Both the position numbers and the translations under genes were made by a program. Shown here piece by piece: positions 50,023 to 59,801 of a DNA stretch of 64,000 bases. Position 1 is the stretch's first letter. Each line of letters starts with the position of its first letter. The stretch spans positions 268,001 through 332,000 of the forward strand of contig NZ_PYCN01000001.1 of the NCBI RefSeq assembly GCF_003062295.1, given 5' to 3'. The stretch is from Bradyrhizobium algeriense. GTDB taxonomy: Bacteria; Pseudomonadota; Alphaproteobacteria; Rhizobiales; Xanthobacteraceae. Below the pieces are notes generated by a model. That model saw only the letters and a program-made list of their open reading frames with translations. It was not told the origin of the DNA and made no database searches.

Positions 50023-50150
50023 CCGTCATGCCCGGCCTTGTGCCGGGCATCCACGTCTTTACGGTGTTAGTGATAGAGAAAGACGTGGATGGCCGGGCGT
50101 AGGCGAGCGGAAGCGACTCCGTCCTTTGGACGGCTATGCCGGCCATGACG
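50023..50150. repeat. palindromic repeat of the CGTCATGCCCGGC family
   Basis: Arms CCGTCATGCCCGGCC... and ...GGCCATGACG, with an inner pair CCACGTCTTT / AAAGACGTGG. Lies between yidC and yihA. A closely related copy with the same inner CCACGTCTT / AAGACGTGG stem is at 58993-59087. Confidence 0.8.
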
Positions 50151-50170
50151 AGCAACGGAAAGACCTTCGC

Positions 50171-50824
50171 ATGAACGCTGACATCGATGCGAAGCTGATC
50201 GAAGAGGGCCGAAAACTCTTCGCCGGCGACTGGAAGTTCGTCTGGGCCTCGCCCTCGATCGAGACGTTGCCGCCGATGGCGGGCGTGGAAGTGGCGTTCG
50301 CCGGCCGCTCCAATGTCGGCAAATCGAGCCTGATCAATGCGCTCACCGGCCGCAACGCGTTGGCGCGCACCTCGCATACGCCGGGCCGCACCCAGGAACT
50401 GATCTTCTTCGACGGCCCGGACAATGCAGGCCTTCGGCTGGTCGACATGCCCGGCTACGGCTACGCCTCGGCGCCCAAGACCCAGGTCGCGTCCTGGACC
50501 AAGCTGATCCATCAATTCCTGCAGGGACGCGCCACGCTGGCGCGGGTCTATGTGCTGATCGATGCGCGCCACGGCATCAAGGATGTCGACCAGGACGTGC
50601 TCAAGACGCTGGATAAATCCGCCGTGAGCTATCAGGTGGTGCTGACCAAGGCGGATCAGGTGAAGGCGACTGAGCTGGAGAAGAACATCGAGCAAACCAC
50701 GGCGGCGCTCGCCAAGCATCCGGCGGCGTTTCCGGAAGTATTGGTAACGTCCTCACGCTCCGGCGCCGGAATGCCGGAATTGCGCGCCGCGATGGTGCGC
50801 CTGTTGCACGAGCGCGCCCGATGA
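50171..50824 (+). CDS. yihA: ribosome biogenesis GTPase YihA/YsxC (EngB)
   Basis: 217 residues. G1 GRSNVGKSS, G2 TPGRTQ, G3 DMPGYG, G4 TKAD and G5 SSRSG are all visible. Essential GTPase in large-subunit assembly. Start ATG 50171 is preceded by GGAAAGA. Overlaps DUF423 by four bases (ATGA). Confidence 0.95.
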   Translation: MNADIDAKLIEEGRKLFAGDWKFVWASPSIETLPPMAGVEVAFAGRSNVGKSSLINALTGRNALARTSHTPGRTQELIFFDGPDNAGLRLVDMPGYGYASAPKTQVASWTKLIHQFLQGRATLARVYVLIDARHGIKDVDQDVLKTLDKSAVSYQVVLTKADQVKATELEKNIEQTTAALAKHPAAFPEVLVTSSRSGAGMPELRAAMVRLLHERAR

Positions 50825-51192
50825 ACCGCACGGCCCGCATCCTGATCGTGCTCGCCGCCATCATGGGCGCCGATGGCGTCATGCTGGCAGCCGCCTCCGC
50901 CCATGGCGCGGACGCGTCGCGGCTGGCTTCCGCCTCGTCAATGCTGCTGTTTCATGCCAGCGCGGTATTGGGTGCCGTCGCGCTGGCCGAGCGCGGGATT
51001 GTCCATGGCCGCATCGGGATCGTGGCCGCGTTCGGCTTCGTGCTAGCGGCAAGCCTGTTCGCCGGCGACCTGACGCTGCGGCACTATGCGGGGCACGGGC
51101 TGTTTCCGATGGCCGCGCCGACCGGCGGGACGCTGCTGATTATGAGCTGGCTGGCGCTGGCTGTCGCGGCGGCCTGGCCGAAGCGGGGGTGA
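50821..51192 (+). CDS. DUF423 (YgdD) family inner-membrane protein
   Basis: 123 residues, four membrane helices (RILIVLAAIMGADGVMLAAA and on), with the DUF423 patterns MLLFHASAVLGAVAL and RHYAGHGLFPMAAPTGG. Coupled to yihA by an ATGA overlap. Role unknown; conserved next to core genes. A palindromic repeat follows immediately. Confidence 0.85.
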   Translation: MNRTARILIVLAAIMGADGVMLAAASAHGADASRLASASSMLLFHASAVLGAVALAERGIVHGRIGIVAAFGFVLAASLFAGDLTLRHYAGHGLFPMAAPTGGTLLIMSWLALAVAAAWPKRG

Positions 51193-51197
51193 GACGC

Positions 51198-51342
51198 CTT
51201 CCCTTCTCCCCTTGTGGGAGAAGGTGGCGCGGATGAAATCCGCGCCGGATGAGGGGTTCTCTCCGCGGAGACAGACCCCTCACCCGTCTCAAATGAGCTC
51301 CGCTCATTCGATCCACCCTCTCCCACAAGGGGAGAGGGGAAG
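51198..51342. repeat. large palindromic repeat, CTTCTCCCCTTGTGGGAG family
   Basis: Outer arms CTTCCCTTCTCCCCTTGTGG / CCCACAAGGGGAGAGGGGAA with two inner hairpins (GGCGCGGAT...ATCCGCGCC; GAGCTCCGCTCATTC region). About 145 bases between DUF423 and argB. Confidence 0.85.
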
Positions 51343-51425
51343 AAAGCAACATTCCCCCACTTTGCGCCCTGCCCGCCAATCGGATAGAACCCGCCCCGAC
51401 ATCTGGAATGGCGAGACCCCGCTTC

Positions 51426-52322
51426 ATGACATCAGCGCCGACTATCAGCCCACTCGATCAGGCCCGCATCCTGTCGGAAGCGCTGCCGCATATGCAGCAA
51501 TATGACGAGGAAACCATCGTCATTAAATATGGCGGCCATGCCATGGGCGCGGAAGAAACCGCCAAGGCGTTCGCGCGCGACATCGTGCTGCTGGAGCAGA
51601 CCGCGATCAATCCGGTGGTGGTGCATGGCGGCGGGCCGCAAATCGCGACCATGCTCAAGCGGCTCGGTATCCAGTCGGAATTCGCCGCCGGGCTTCGCAT
51701 CACCGACGCCGCTACCATCGAAATCGTCGAGATGGTGCTGGCGGGCTCGGTCAACAAGCAGTTGGTCGGCTACATCAACGAAGCCGGCGGCAAGGCCGTC
51801 GGCCTCTCGGGCAAGGACGGCAACATGGTGAAGGCGTCGAAGACGTCGCGCACCATGGTCGATCCGGATTCGAACATCGAGAAGGCCATCGACCTCGGTT
51901 TCGTCGGCGATCCCGACAAGGTGGATCTCACGCTGTTGAACCAGTTGATCGGACACGAACTGATCCCGGTGCTGGCGCCGCTCGCGACCTCGCATGACGG
52001 CCACACGCTCAACGTCAACGCCGACACCTTTGCGGGCGCGGTCGCCGGCGCACTGAAGGCCAAGCGGCTGCTGCTGCTGACCGACGTTCCCGGCGTGCTC
52101 GACAAGTCGAAAAAATTGATACCGGAGCTGTCGGTGAAGGACGCGCGAAAACTGATCGCCGACGGCACGATTTCCGGCGGCATGATCCCGAAGGTCGAGA
52201 CCTGCATCTACGCGCTGGAACAGGGCGTGCAGGGCGTCGTCATCATCGACGGCAAGACGCAGCATGCGGTGCTGCTCGAATTGTTCACCAACCAGGGCAC
52301 CGGCACGCTGATCCACAAGTGA
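51426..52322 (+). CDS. argB: acetylglutamate kinase
   Basis: 298 residues. [20 protein letters not shown] and [10 protein letters not shown] are the ATP- and substrate-binding motifs; the C-terminal Arg-feedback region has [20 protein letters not shown]. Phosphorylates N-acetylglutamate in arginine synthesis. The start ATG 51426 (MTSAPT) or ATG 51408 is possible; neither has a strong ribosome site. Separated from DUF423 by a repeat, so likely its own promoter. Confidence 0.95.
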   Translation: MTSAPTISPLDQARILSEALPHMQQYDEETIVIKYGGHAMGAEETAKAFARDIVLLEQTAINPVVVHGGGPQIATMLKRLGIQSEFAAGLRITDAATIEIVEMVLAGSVNKQLVGYINEAGGKAVGLSGKDGNMVKASKTSRTMVDPDSNIEKAIDLGFVGDPDKVDLTLLNQLIGHELIPVLAPLATSHDGHTLNVNADTFAGAVAGALKAKRLLLLTDVPGVLDKSKKLIPELSVKDARKLIADGTISGGMIPKVETCIYALEQGVQGVVIIDGKTQHAVLLELFTNQGTGTLIHK

Positions 52323-52344
52323 TGCACGAGCAGAAAAAGAAAGT

Positions 52345-52377
52345 CGCGGATGGCCGGGTCAAGCCCGGCCATGACGA
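52345..52377. repeat. short copy of the CATGGCCGGG-type palindrome
   Basis: GATGGCCGGGTCAAGCCCGGC followed by CATGACG: a half-size hairpin related to the elements at 3278 and 58993. It runs directly into the likely start codon of the next gene. Confidence 0.6.
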
Positions 52378-52378
52378 G

Positions 52379-53410
52379 TTGAGAACGAGGCGTCCACGCT
52401 GCTCAGCATTGATCCGTTTCCTGATGTCCCTGCCGGCCACGGCGATCTCGCTGTTCGCTTCCTCGCTGCCTGCCTTCGCCGACCTCAAACTCTGCAACCG
52501 CATGAGCTATGTGGTCGAGGCCGCGATCGGTATCGACGACAAATCGGCGACCGCGACGCGGGGCTGGTTCCGGATCGATCCCGCCGTCTGCCGCGTGGTG
52601 CTGCAGGGCGCGCTGACCGCCGACCGCATCTTGCTGAATGCACGCGCGCTCGGCGTCTACGGCGCTTCGCCGATCCCTCAGAACGGCAGCGACACGCTGT
52701 GCATTGCGCCGGAAAATTTCGTCATCGCCGCTGCCCGCCAGTGCCGGGGCAACCAGACGCCTGCGCCCTTCACCCAGATCACGCCGACGCGGACCGACGA
52801 CGGCAACCTCGTCGCCTATCTCGCCGAGGATTCCGAATATGACGACGAGCAGGCGCGGCTTGCCGGCATCCAGCGGCTGCTGGTGATCGCGGGCTATGAC
52901 GCCGCCCCGATCGACGGCGTCGACGGGCCGAAGACGCAAGCCGCATTGGCGGCATTCCTCAAAAGCCGCGGGCTCGCCGCCGACATCGTGCAGTCGCAAA
53001 ATTTCTTCACCACCATGATCGACGCCGTGCAGAAGCCTTCCTCCACCGGGCTGACCTGGTGCAACGATACGCCGCACAAGATCATGGCGGCGGTCGCCAC
53101 CGACGATGGCAAGGCGCTGACCAGCCGCGGCTGGTACCGCATCGATCCCGGCAAGTGCCTGCATCCCGATGTGACCGGCCAGCCGAAGCAGGTCTACAGC
53201 TTTGCCGAAGCCGTCGACAGCGAAAACCGCGCAGTCAAATACAGGGACAAGCCGTTGAACTGGGGCGGGGCGAAAGAGCTCTGCACGCGCGAGAGCAAGT
53301 TCGAGATTTCAGAGCAGGGCGATTGCGGTAGCCGCGGACTTGTGGCGATCGGCTTTGCGCCGGTGGATATGTCGAGCGGCGGCAAGACGCTGCGATTTGC
53401 GATGCCGTGA
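52379..53410 (+). CDS. exported DUF1036 protein with two DUF1036 domains and a peptidoglycan-binding-like linker
   Basis: About 343 residues. Signal peptide (RTRRPRCSALIRFLMSLPAT, then AISLFASSLPAFA) if the start is TTG 52379; ATG 52424 would give a shorter n-region. Two DUF1036 domains (about 35-135 with LCNRMSYVVEAAIG, and about 240-340 with WCNDTPHKIMAAVATDDGKA) flank a peptidoglycan-binding-1-like helix bundle (AGYDAAPIDGVDGPKTQAAL). Each DUF1036 has the pattern RGWxRIDPxxC. Probably periplasmic and cell-wall associated; function unknown. A repeat immediately precedes it. Confidence 0.75.
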   Translation: MRTRRPRCSALIRFLMSLPATAISLFASSLPAFADLKLCNRMSYVVEAAIGIDDKSATATRGWFRIDPAVCRVVLQGALTADRILLNARALGVYGASPIPQNGSDTLCIAPENFVIAAARQCRGNQTPAPFTQITPTRTDDGNLVAYLAEDSEYDDEQARLAGIQRLLVIAGYDAAPIDGVDGPKTQAALAAFLKSRGLAADIVQSQNFFTTMIDAVQKPSSTGLTWCNDTPHKIMAAVATDDGKALTSRGWYRIDPGKCLHPDVTGQPKQVYSFAEAVDSENRAVKYRDKPLNWGGAKELCTRESKFEISEQGDCGSRGLVAIGFAPVDMSSGGKTLRFAMP

Positions 53411-53426
53411 TGAGTCACAATTCTAT

Positions 53427-53567
53427 CGTCGTCCCTGCGAACGCAGGGACCCATAACCACCGAACTGAGTTTTGGCTACGACGCCACCCAAGACCAAAGG
53501 CAACACGCACCGTGCACACCAATAGCCGCCGCGGCGTATGGGTCCCTGCGTTCGCAGGGACGACGGG
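53427..53567. repeat. palindromic repeat, ATCGTCGTCCCTGCGAACGC family
   Basis: Outer arms TCGTCGTCCCTGCGAACGCA / GTCCCTGCGTTCGCAGGGAC-type, each arm itself palindromic (GTCCCTGCG-AACGCAGGGAC), around a loop of about 80 bases. Between the DUF1036 and HAD genes. Confidence 0.8.
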
Positions 53568-53578
53568 ATGAGGGAGCA

Positions 53579-54277
53579 ATGAAAACCAACTCGCCCCGCC
53601 CCTTCACGCACATCGACACCTGGGTGTTCGATCTCGACAACACGCTGTACCCGCATCACGTCAATCTGTGGCAGCAGGTCGACGCGCGGATCGGCGAGTT
53701 CATCAGCGCATACTTGAAAATCTCCGCGGAAGAAGCCCGCGTGATCCAGAAGGACTATTACCGCCGCTACGGCACCAGCATGCGCGGCATGATGACCGAG
53801 CATGGCGTGCACGCCGACGATTATCTGGCCTATGTGCACAAGATCGATCACTCGCCGCTAGAGCCGAACCCGGCGATGGGAGCTGCCATCGCAAAGCTTC
53901 CAGGCCGCAAGCTGATCCTGACCAACGGCTCGACCGACCATGCCGGCGCGGTGCTGGAACGACTCGGCATAACAGAACATTTCGAGGCGGTGTTCGACAT
54001 CATCGCCGCCGAACTGGAGCCGAAACCGGCGCCGCAGACCTACGACAAATTCCTGCGCGTCCACGGCGTTGATCCCCTGAAATCGGCGATGTTCGAAGAT
54101 CTCGCCCGCAACCTCGTGGTGCCGCACCAGCTCGGCATGACCACGGTCCTGGTGGTGCCCGACGGCGCCAAGGAAGTGGTGCGCGAGGACTGGGAGCTGG
54201 AAGGCCGCGATGCGGCTTACGTCGATCACGTGACGGATGATCTGACCGGGTTTTTGGAGAAGTTGAGTGCCGCGTAG
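53579..54277 (+). CDS. HAD-superfamily pyrimidine 5'-nucleotidase (SDT1-like)
   Basis: 232 residues. Motif I FDLDNTLYPH, motif II TNGS and the Lys in KPAP are present; motif IV is FEDLARNL. The sequence YPHHVNLWQQVDARIGEFIS is typical of pyrimidine 5'-nucleotidases of the SDT1/PPM1 group. Dephosphorylates nucleoside monophosphates. The stop codon lies inside the next palindromic repeat. Confidence 0.87.
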   Translation: MKTNSPRPFTHIDTWVFDLDNTLYPHHVNLWQQVDARIGEFISAYLKISAEEARVIQKDYYRRYGTSMRGMMTEHGVHADDYLAYVHKIDHSPLEPNPAMGAAIAKLPGRKLILTNGSTDHAGAVLERLGITEHFEAVFDIIAAELEPKPAPQTYDKFLRVHGVDPLKSAMFEDLARNLVVPHQLGMTTVLVVPDGAKEVVREDWELEGRDAAYVDHVTDDLTGFLEKLSAA

Positions 54278-54363
54278 CCCGGATGGAGCGCAGCGAAATC
54301 CGGGGACGGTCTCGCAAATGGGGTGAACAATCCCGGATTGCGCTTCGCTCCATCCGGGCTACG
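54274..54363. repeat. palindromic repeat, GTAGCCCGGATGGAGCGCAG family
   Basis: Arms GTAGCCCGGATGGAGCGCAG... / ...CTTCGCTCCATCCGGGCTAC. The TAG stop of the HAD gene is part of the left arm. A related copy with an inserted hairpin is at 62441-62563. Confidence 0.85.
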
Positions 54364-54443
54364 ACGCTCTTCCCGCCTTGACTCTCCCTTCTCAAATCCC
54401 GAAAAAGCCCGTCAACTTCGCCCGAAAGCCTGAGGAAATCCCG

Positions 54444-55289
<846 letters not shown>

Positions 55290-55362
55290 TCGAACCGGGG
55301 ACCTGTCCGCGCGACCAATGTACCGGATGGGCGGCATTCTGCCGCCGTCCGGAGAGTTGGGC

Positions 55363-56013
55363 ATGGACTGGACCTGGTACCTGTTCCGATTCGACGGCCG
55401 CATCAACCGCGCCTTGCTCTGGCAGGCGCTGCTGATTGTGGTGCTGCTGGCCAGTCTGCTCGGACTGATCGGTCAGGCGATTCACGTCCTCAACGGCCAG
55501 AGATCTTTCACCTCCACGCTCAGCTTCTCCTTCGACTTTGCTCTCGACGACCTCTTCAAGGTGGTCGATCCCCGGGCCTATCGCCTGCTGGCGTCCGCCG
55601 ACCGCTCGACCCTGATTCTCAAGGCGCTCGGCACGTCGCTGTTCCTGTGGATTTACCTCGCGACTGCGATCAAACGGCTGCATGATCGTGACAGGAGCGG
55701 CTGGTGGATCGTTCCGTTCTTCGTCGTGCCCGGCCTGTTCACCCAGTTCTCGGACCTGCTGCCCGATTCAAACTGGGGCCTTGCGTTCGTCCTGGCCATG
55801 CAAATTCCCTGGCTGTGGGGGCTCATCGAAATGTTCGGTCTGCGCGGCAGCTTGGGCAGCAACCGGTTCGGTCCCGATCCGCTGGCCGAAGTCGAGGACA
55901 GCTCCGCGTCCTCGTCGCCCGCACAAAAAAGCTGGGACCAGCAGAGCGAGCTCGAAATTGTCCCACCCAGCGCTAGCCCGCCCGGCGGCATGCATGTTAA
56001 GCGGAGCACATGA
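55363..56013 (+). CDS. DUF805 family membrane protein
   Basis: 216 residues: [20 protein letters not shown] is the DUF805 start, followed by about four membrane helices ([57 protein letters not shown]) and a disordered Ser/Pro tail. GGAGAG precedes ATG 55363. It overlaps dapE by four bases (ATGA), so it is coupled to diaminopimelate synthesis, though its function is unknown. Confidence 0.85.
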   Translation: MDWTWYLFRFDGRINRALLWQALLIVVLLASLLGLIGQAIHVLNGQRSFTSTLSFSFDFALDDLFKVVDPRAYRLLASADRSTLILKALGTSLFLWIYLATAIKRLHDRDRSGWWIVPFFVVPGLFTQFSDLLPDSNWGLAFVLAMQIPWLWGLIEMFGLRGSLGSNRFGPDPLAEVEDSSASSSPAQKSWDQQSELEIVPPSASPPGGMHVKRST

Positions 56014-57164
56014 CTGATGCTCTCTCCATGGCCCGCGATCTCATCCGCTGCCCCTCGGTAACCCCGGCCGACGCCGGTGCTCTTGGGGTGCTTGAAGAGG
56101 CGCTCGCCGCAGCCGGCTTTGCCTGCCACCGCGTGACCTTCTCCGAGCCCGGCACCGCCGACATCGACAACCTCTACGCCAGCATCGGCACCGAGGCGCC
56201 GCACATCACCTTTGCCGGACATACCGACGTGGTGCCGCCCGGCGACGAGACCGCATGGACGCTCGGCGCGTTCTCCGGCGAGATCAGGGACGGTTTCCTC
56301 TATGGCCGCGGCGCGGTCGACATGAAGGGCGGCATCGCCTGCAGCGTCGCCGCGGTGCTGCAATATCTCGCCGATAATGGCGGCAAGCCGAAAGGTTCGA
56401 TCTCGTTTCTGATCACCGGCGACGAGGAAGACATTTCCGTCAACGGCACCATCAAGCTTCTGAAATGGTGCGCGGAGCGCGGCGAGAAATTCGATCATTG
56501 CGTGCTCGGCGAGCCGTCGAATGTCGAGGTGCTGGGCGACTGCATCAAGATCGGCCGCCGCGGCTCGCAATCCGGCACGCTCTATGTCGACGGCGTGCAG
56601 GGCCATGTCGCCTATCCGCACCGTGCGTCGAACCCGGTGCCGGATATTTCGCGGCTGATCGTGGCGCTCTCCGACGAGCCGCTCGACCACGGCAGCGCGC
56701 AGTTCCAGGCCTCCAATCTCGAATTCACCTCCGTCGACGTCGGCAACACCGCGAGCAATGTGATCCCCGGCCAGGCGCGCGCAAAATTCAACATCCGCTT
56801 CAACGACAACCACACCCAGGAAACGCTGCGCGCGCTGGTCGAGGAACGGCTGACGAAGGCCTGCGGCAACCGCATCCGCGCCCGCATCGTGTGGGAATAT
56901 TCCAACTCCAACGTGTTCGTGACAAAACCCGGCGCGTTCACCGATCTCGCGGTCGCCGCGATCGAGGAGGTGACAGGACGCAAGCCGGAGCTTTCGACGA
57001 GCGGCGGAACCTCGGACGCACGGTTCATCTCGAGCTATTGCCCGGTGATCGAGTTCGGCCTGGTCGGCCAGACCATGCACCAGATCGACGAGCGCACGCC
57101 GGTGTCGGACCTGGAAAAGCTGACGCGGATTTATCGGGGTTTGCTGGACCGGTATTTTGCCTAG
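56010..57164 (+). CDS. dapE: succinyl-diaminopimelate desuccinylase
   Basis: 384 residues. The two-zinc M20 site is visible: [32 protein letters not shown] and the C-terminal [20 protein letters not shown]. Releases LL-DAP and succinate. The start overlaps the DUF805 stop. Convergent with truA across a palindromic repeat. Confidence 0.95.
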   Translation: MTDALSMARDLIRCPSVTPADAGALGVLEEALAAAGFACHRVTFSEPGTADIDNLYASIGTEAPHITFAGHTDVVPPGDETAWTLGAFSGEIRDGFLYGRGAVDMKGGIACSVAAVLQYLADNGGKPKGSISFLITGDEEDISVNGTIKLLKWCAERGEKFDHCVLGEPSNVEVLGDCIKIGRRGSQSGTLYVDGVQGHVAYPHRASNPVPDISRLIVALSDEPLDHGSAQFQASNLEFTSVDVGNTASNVIPGQARAKFNIRFNDNHTQETLRALVEERLTKACGNRIRARIVWEYSNSNVFVTKPGAFTDLAVAAIEEVTGRKPELSTSGGTSDARFISSYCPVIEFGLVGQTMHQIDERTPVSDLEKLTRIYRGLLDRYFA

Positions 57165-57192
57165 CGCACCGCCGTCATCGTCCGCGAAGAAT

Positions 57193-57272
57193 CGTAGGAT
57201 GGGTGGAGCGCAGCGATACCCATCACCTCGCCGCTAGCCCGATGGGTATCGCTTCGCTCCACCCATCCTACG
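57193..57272. repeat. palindromic repeat, CGTAGGATGGGTGGAGCG family
   Basis: Two 32-base arms (CGTAGGATGGGTGGAGCGCA... / ...CTCCACCCATCCTACG) around a 16-base spacer. Second copy of the element at 4697. Between the convergent dapE and truA genes; possible bidirectional terminator. Confidence 0.9.
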
Positions 57273-57288
57273 AGATCGTCGGCGGCGA

Positions 57289-58026
57289 CTAATACTCCAC
57301 CCGCACCAGATACAATCCCTCCGGCGGCGCGACGGGGCCGCAGGCGGTGCGGTTGCGGGCGGCTAAAGCAGCCGCGAGGTCGTCGGCGCTCCAGCGGCCT
57401 TCGCCGACCCACACCAGCGAACCCACCATCGAGCGCACCTGGCTGTGCAGGAACGAGCGCGCGGAAGTGAGGATCGAAACCGCGTCGCCATCCCTGATCA
57501 CGTCGAGCTGATCGAGCGTCTTCTCGGGCGATTTTGCCTGGCATTCAGTATCGCGAAAGGTCGTGAAATCGTGCTTGCCGAGCAGCCGTTGCGCGGCGAC
57601 GTGCATCGCGTCCGTATCGAGATGGCGCGGCACCCGCCAGCTTCGCTTGATATCGAGCGCGAGATTGGCGCGGTGGTTGGTGATGCGGTAGCGGTAGTGG
57701 CGCCTTTTGGCGGAGAAACGCGCCTCGAAATCATCGGCGACGATTTCCGCGGAGAGCACGCCGATCGGATGCGGGCGCAAATGCGCGTTCAGGCCGTCGC
57801 GCAGCCGGCCCGGCGGAAACGGCTTTTGTATATCGCAATGCGCGACCTGCGCCAGCGCGTGAACTCCGGCGTCGGTGCGGCCCGAGCCGTGGACGCGAAC
57901 CTGCTCGCCGCAGATCGCCTTCACCGCGGCTTCCATCGCGCCCTGCACCGTCGGTGCGTTGTCCTGGATCTGCCAGCCGGAAAACGGCGTGCCGTCATAT
58001 TCGATGATGAGTTTGTAGCGGGGCAT
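57289..58026 (-). CDS. truA: tRNA pseudouridine(38-40) synthase
   Basis: 245 residues. [20 protein letters not shown] and the catalytic [17 protein letters not shown] (with the Asp) are diagnostic; the C-terminal [17 protein letters not shown] is also conserved. Start overlaps the fmt stop by one base (TGATG). Last gene of the fmt-truA pair. Confidence 0.95.
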   Translation of the reverse strand: MPRYKLIIEYDGTPFSGWQIQDNAPTVQGAMEAAVKAICGEQVRVHGSGRTDAGVHALAQVAHCDIQKPFPPGRLRDGLNAHLRPHPIGVLSAEIVADDFEARFSAKRRHYRYRITNHRANLALDIKRSWRVPRHLDTDAMHVAAQRLLGKHDFTTFRDTECQAKSPEKTLDQLDVIRDGDAVSILTSARSFLHSQVRSMVGSLVWVGEGRWSADDLAAALAARNRTACGPVAPPEGLYLVRVEY

Positions 58027-58958
58027 CAGCCGAGCCGCGCTGGTGGCTTGAGCGGCGCACCGCGCAAGAAATCCGCAGCTTTCATCGGGGCCTTGCCGGC
58101 GCGCTGCAGTTCCAGAATGCGGATGGCGCCGTCGCCGCAGGCGATCGTCAACCCATCGTCGAGCACCTCGCCCGGCGCGCCCGCGCCCTTGGCCGGTTCG
58201 CAGCGCAGGATCTTGATGCGGGCCGGTTCGCCATCGGTTGCGATCTCGCACCAGGCGCCGGGGAACGGCGACAGGCCGTGAATATGCCGCAGCACTTCGC
58301 GCGCCGGCCTGCTCCAGTCGATCCGCGCTTCGGCCTTCTCGATCTTGGCGGCGTAGGTCACGCCGTCTTCGCCCTGTTTCTGGAGCTGCAGCCCGCCGCG
58401 GGCGAGCCCGCCCATCGCACGCACCATCAAATCGGCGCCGAGCGGCGCCAGCGCATCGTGCAGATCGGCGGCGGTCATGGTGTCCGTGATCGCCAGCCGC
58501 TCGGCCATCGCGACGTCGCCGGTGTCGAGGCCGACATCCATCTTCATCACCATCACGCCGCTCTCGACGTCGCCTGCCATGATGGCGCGGTTGATCGGGG
58601 CTGCGCCGCGCCAGCGCGGCAAAAGTGAAGCGTGCAGGTTGAAGCAGCCGAGCGGCGGCGCATCCAGAATGGCCTGCGGCAGGATCATGCCGTAGGCGAC
58701 GACGACCGCCGCATCGGCATTGTGCGCGCGAAATTCCTCCAGCGCTTCCGGCGTCTTCAGCGTGGTTGGCGTCAACACGGGAATCCCCAGCCGCCGCGCC
58801 TCCTGCTCGACTGGCGTCGGCTGCAGCTTCATGCCCCGCCCGGCCGGCTTCGGCGCGCGGGTGTAGACGGCCACGACCTCGTGGCCGTGGGCCACGAGTT
58901 CCAGCAGCGTCGGCACCGCGAAATCGGGCGTGCCCATGAAGATCAAGCGAAGCGGCAT
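58026..58958 (-). CDS. fmt: methionyl-tRNA formyltransferase
   Basis: 310 residues. N-terminal [15 protein letters not shown] (formyl-donor fold) and [18 protein letters not shown], with the catalytic Asn/His/Asp segments, then the C-terminal oligonucleotide-binding domain. Formylates initiator Met-tRNA. Upstream of truA and downstream of def, a conserved order; a repeat separates def and fmt. Confidence 0.95.
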   Translation of the reverse strand: MPLRLIFMGTPDFAVPTLLELVAHGHEVVAVYTRAPKPAGRGMKLQPTPVEQEARRLGIPVLTPTTLKTPEALEEFRAHNADAAVVVAYGMILPQAILDAPPLGCFNLHASLLPRWRGAAPINRAIMAGDVESGVMVMKMDVGLDTGDVAMAERLAITDTMTAADLHDALAPLGADLMVRAMGGLARGGLQLQKQGEDGVTYAAKIEKAEARIDWSRPAREVLRHIHGLSPFPGAWCEIATDGEPARIKILRCEPAKGAGAPGEVLDDGLTIACGDGAIRILELQRAGKAPMKAADFLRGAPLKPPARLG

Positions 58959-58992
58959 GAGGCGGAAAATCCCGGGACGATTTCAGCTTAAT

Positions 58993-59087
58993 CCGTCATG
59001 GCCGGGCTTGTCCCGGCCATCCACGTCTTCCGTGCAGCGAGAAAGAAAGAAAGACGTGGATGCCCGGCACAAGGCCGGGCATGACGG
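58993..59087. repeat. palindromic repeat of the CCGTCATGGCCGGG family
   Basis: Arms CCGTCATGGCCGGGCTTGTC... / ...AAGGCCGGGCATGACGG, with CCACGTCTTC and AAGACGTGGA inside. Related to 50023. Lies within the def-fmt spacer, where it may lower read-through. Confidence 0.85.
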
Positions 59088-59103
59088 TCGATAGAGTGGC
59101 GGC

Positions 59104-59631
59104 CTATTCCGCCGCGCGCTTGGCGGCTTTGGTAAATTTCTTCAACACGCGATCGCGCTTCAGCTTCGACAGATAGTCGACGAACAGCACGCCGTTGAGG
59201 TGGTCGATCTCGTGCTGGATGCAGGTCGCGAACAGGCCGTCGGCGTCCTCCTCGTGCACCTTGCCGTCGAGATCGGTGAAACGGATGCGGACCTGCGCCG
59301 GGCGCTCGACTTCCTCGTAATATTCGGGGATCGAGAGGCAGCCCTCCTCGTAGACCGACAATTCCTCCGACGAGGAAATGATTTCCGGATTGATGAACAC
59401 CCGCGGCCTCGGCTTGGTCTCGCCGTTCTCGTCCTTCTTGGCGAGGTCCATGGTGATCAGCCGCAAGGGTTGCGCGACCTGGATCGCCGCGAGCCCGATG
59501 CCGGGCGCGTCGTACATGGTCTCGAACATGTCGTCGGCGAGCTTGCGGATCTCCGCCGTCACCTTCTCGACGGGTTTGGAGACCAGCCGCAACTGCTTGT
59601 CCGGCAGGATAATGATTTCTCTTAAGGCCAT
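59104..59631 (-). CDS. def: peptide deformylase
   Basis: 175 residues. Motif [10 protein letters not shown], motif [10 protein letters not shown] and motif [12 protein letters not shown] give the metal-binding Cys and two His. Removes the formyl group from nascent proteins, matching fmt next to it. ATG 59631 is the best start ([11 protein letters not shown]); no strong ribosome site, and the upstream region holds CtrA-type boxes. Confidence 0.96.
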   Translation of the reverse strand: MALREIIILPDKQLRLVSKPVEKVTAEIRKLADDMFETMYDAPGIGLAAIQVAQPLRLITMDLAKKDENGETKPRPRVFINPEIISSSEELSVYEEGCLSIPEYYEEVERPAQVRIRFTDLDGKVHEEDADGLFATCIQHEIDHLNGVLFVDYLSKLKRDRVLKKFTKAAKRAAE

Positions 59632-59683
59632 AGCGCGCGATTTAAGCTGCTGATTTGTCGCGGTCAATGCGCCGGGGCGCCCG

Positions 59684-59747
59684 TTAAGGCGGCCTTAACC
59701 ATGATTTTTAACGCGGCGTTAACCACGAAAATTAAGCCTTCATTTAC
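59684..59747. promoter_or_regulatory. three CtrA-type boxes at exact 24-bp spacing
   Basis: TTAA-N7-TTAAC at 59684-59699, TTAA-N7-TTAAC at 59708-59723, and TTAA-N7-TTTAC (one mismatch) at 59732-59747. Starts are 24 bases apart. CtrA, the alphaproteobacterial cell-cycle regulator, recognises TTAA-N7-TTAAC. The boxes lie between def (53 bases) and rmuC (54 bases). I saw no other such pair elsewhere in the intergenic regions I scanned. Confidence 0.72.
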
Positions 59748-59801
59748 CATAAATGTTCCCTCTTCGTTCGCGAAAGCCGGCGAATCGGGCTACATAGCCG
59801 C

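Noticed and set aside
53427..53567. CRISPR-like repeat unit
   Set aside because: Only two inverted arms, no direct repeats with unique spacers; it is a dispersed palindrome.
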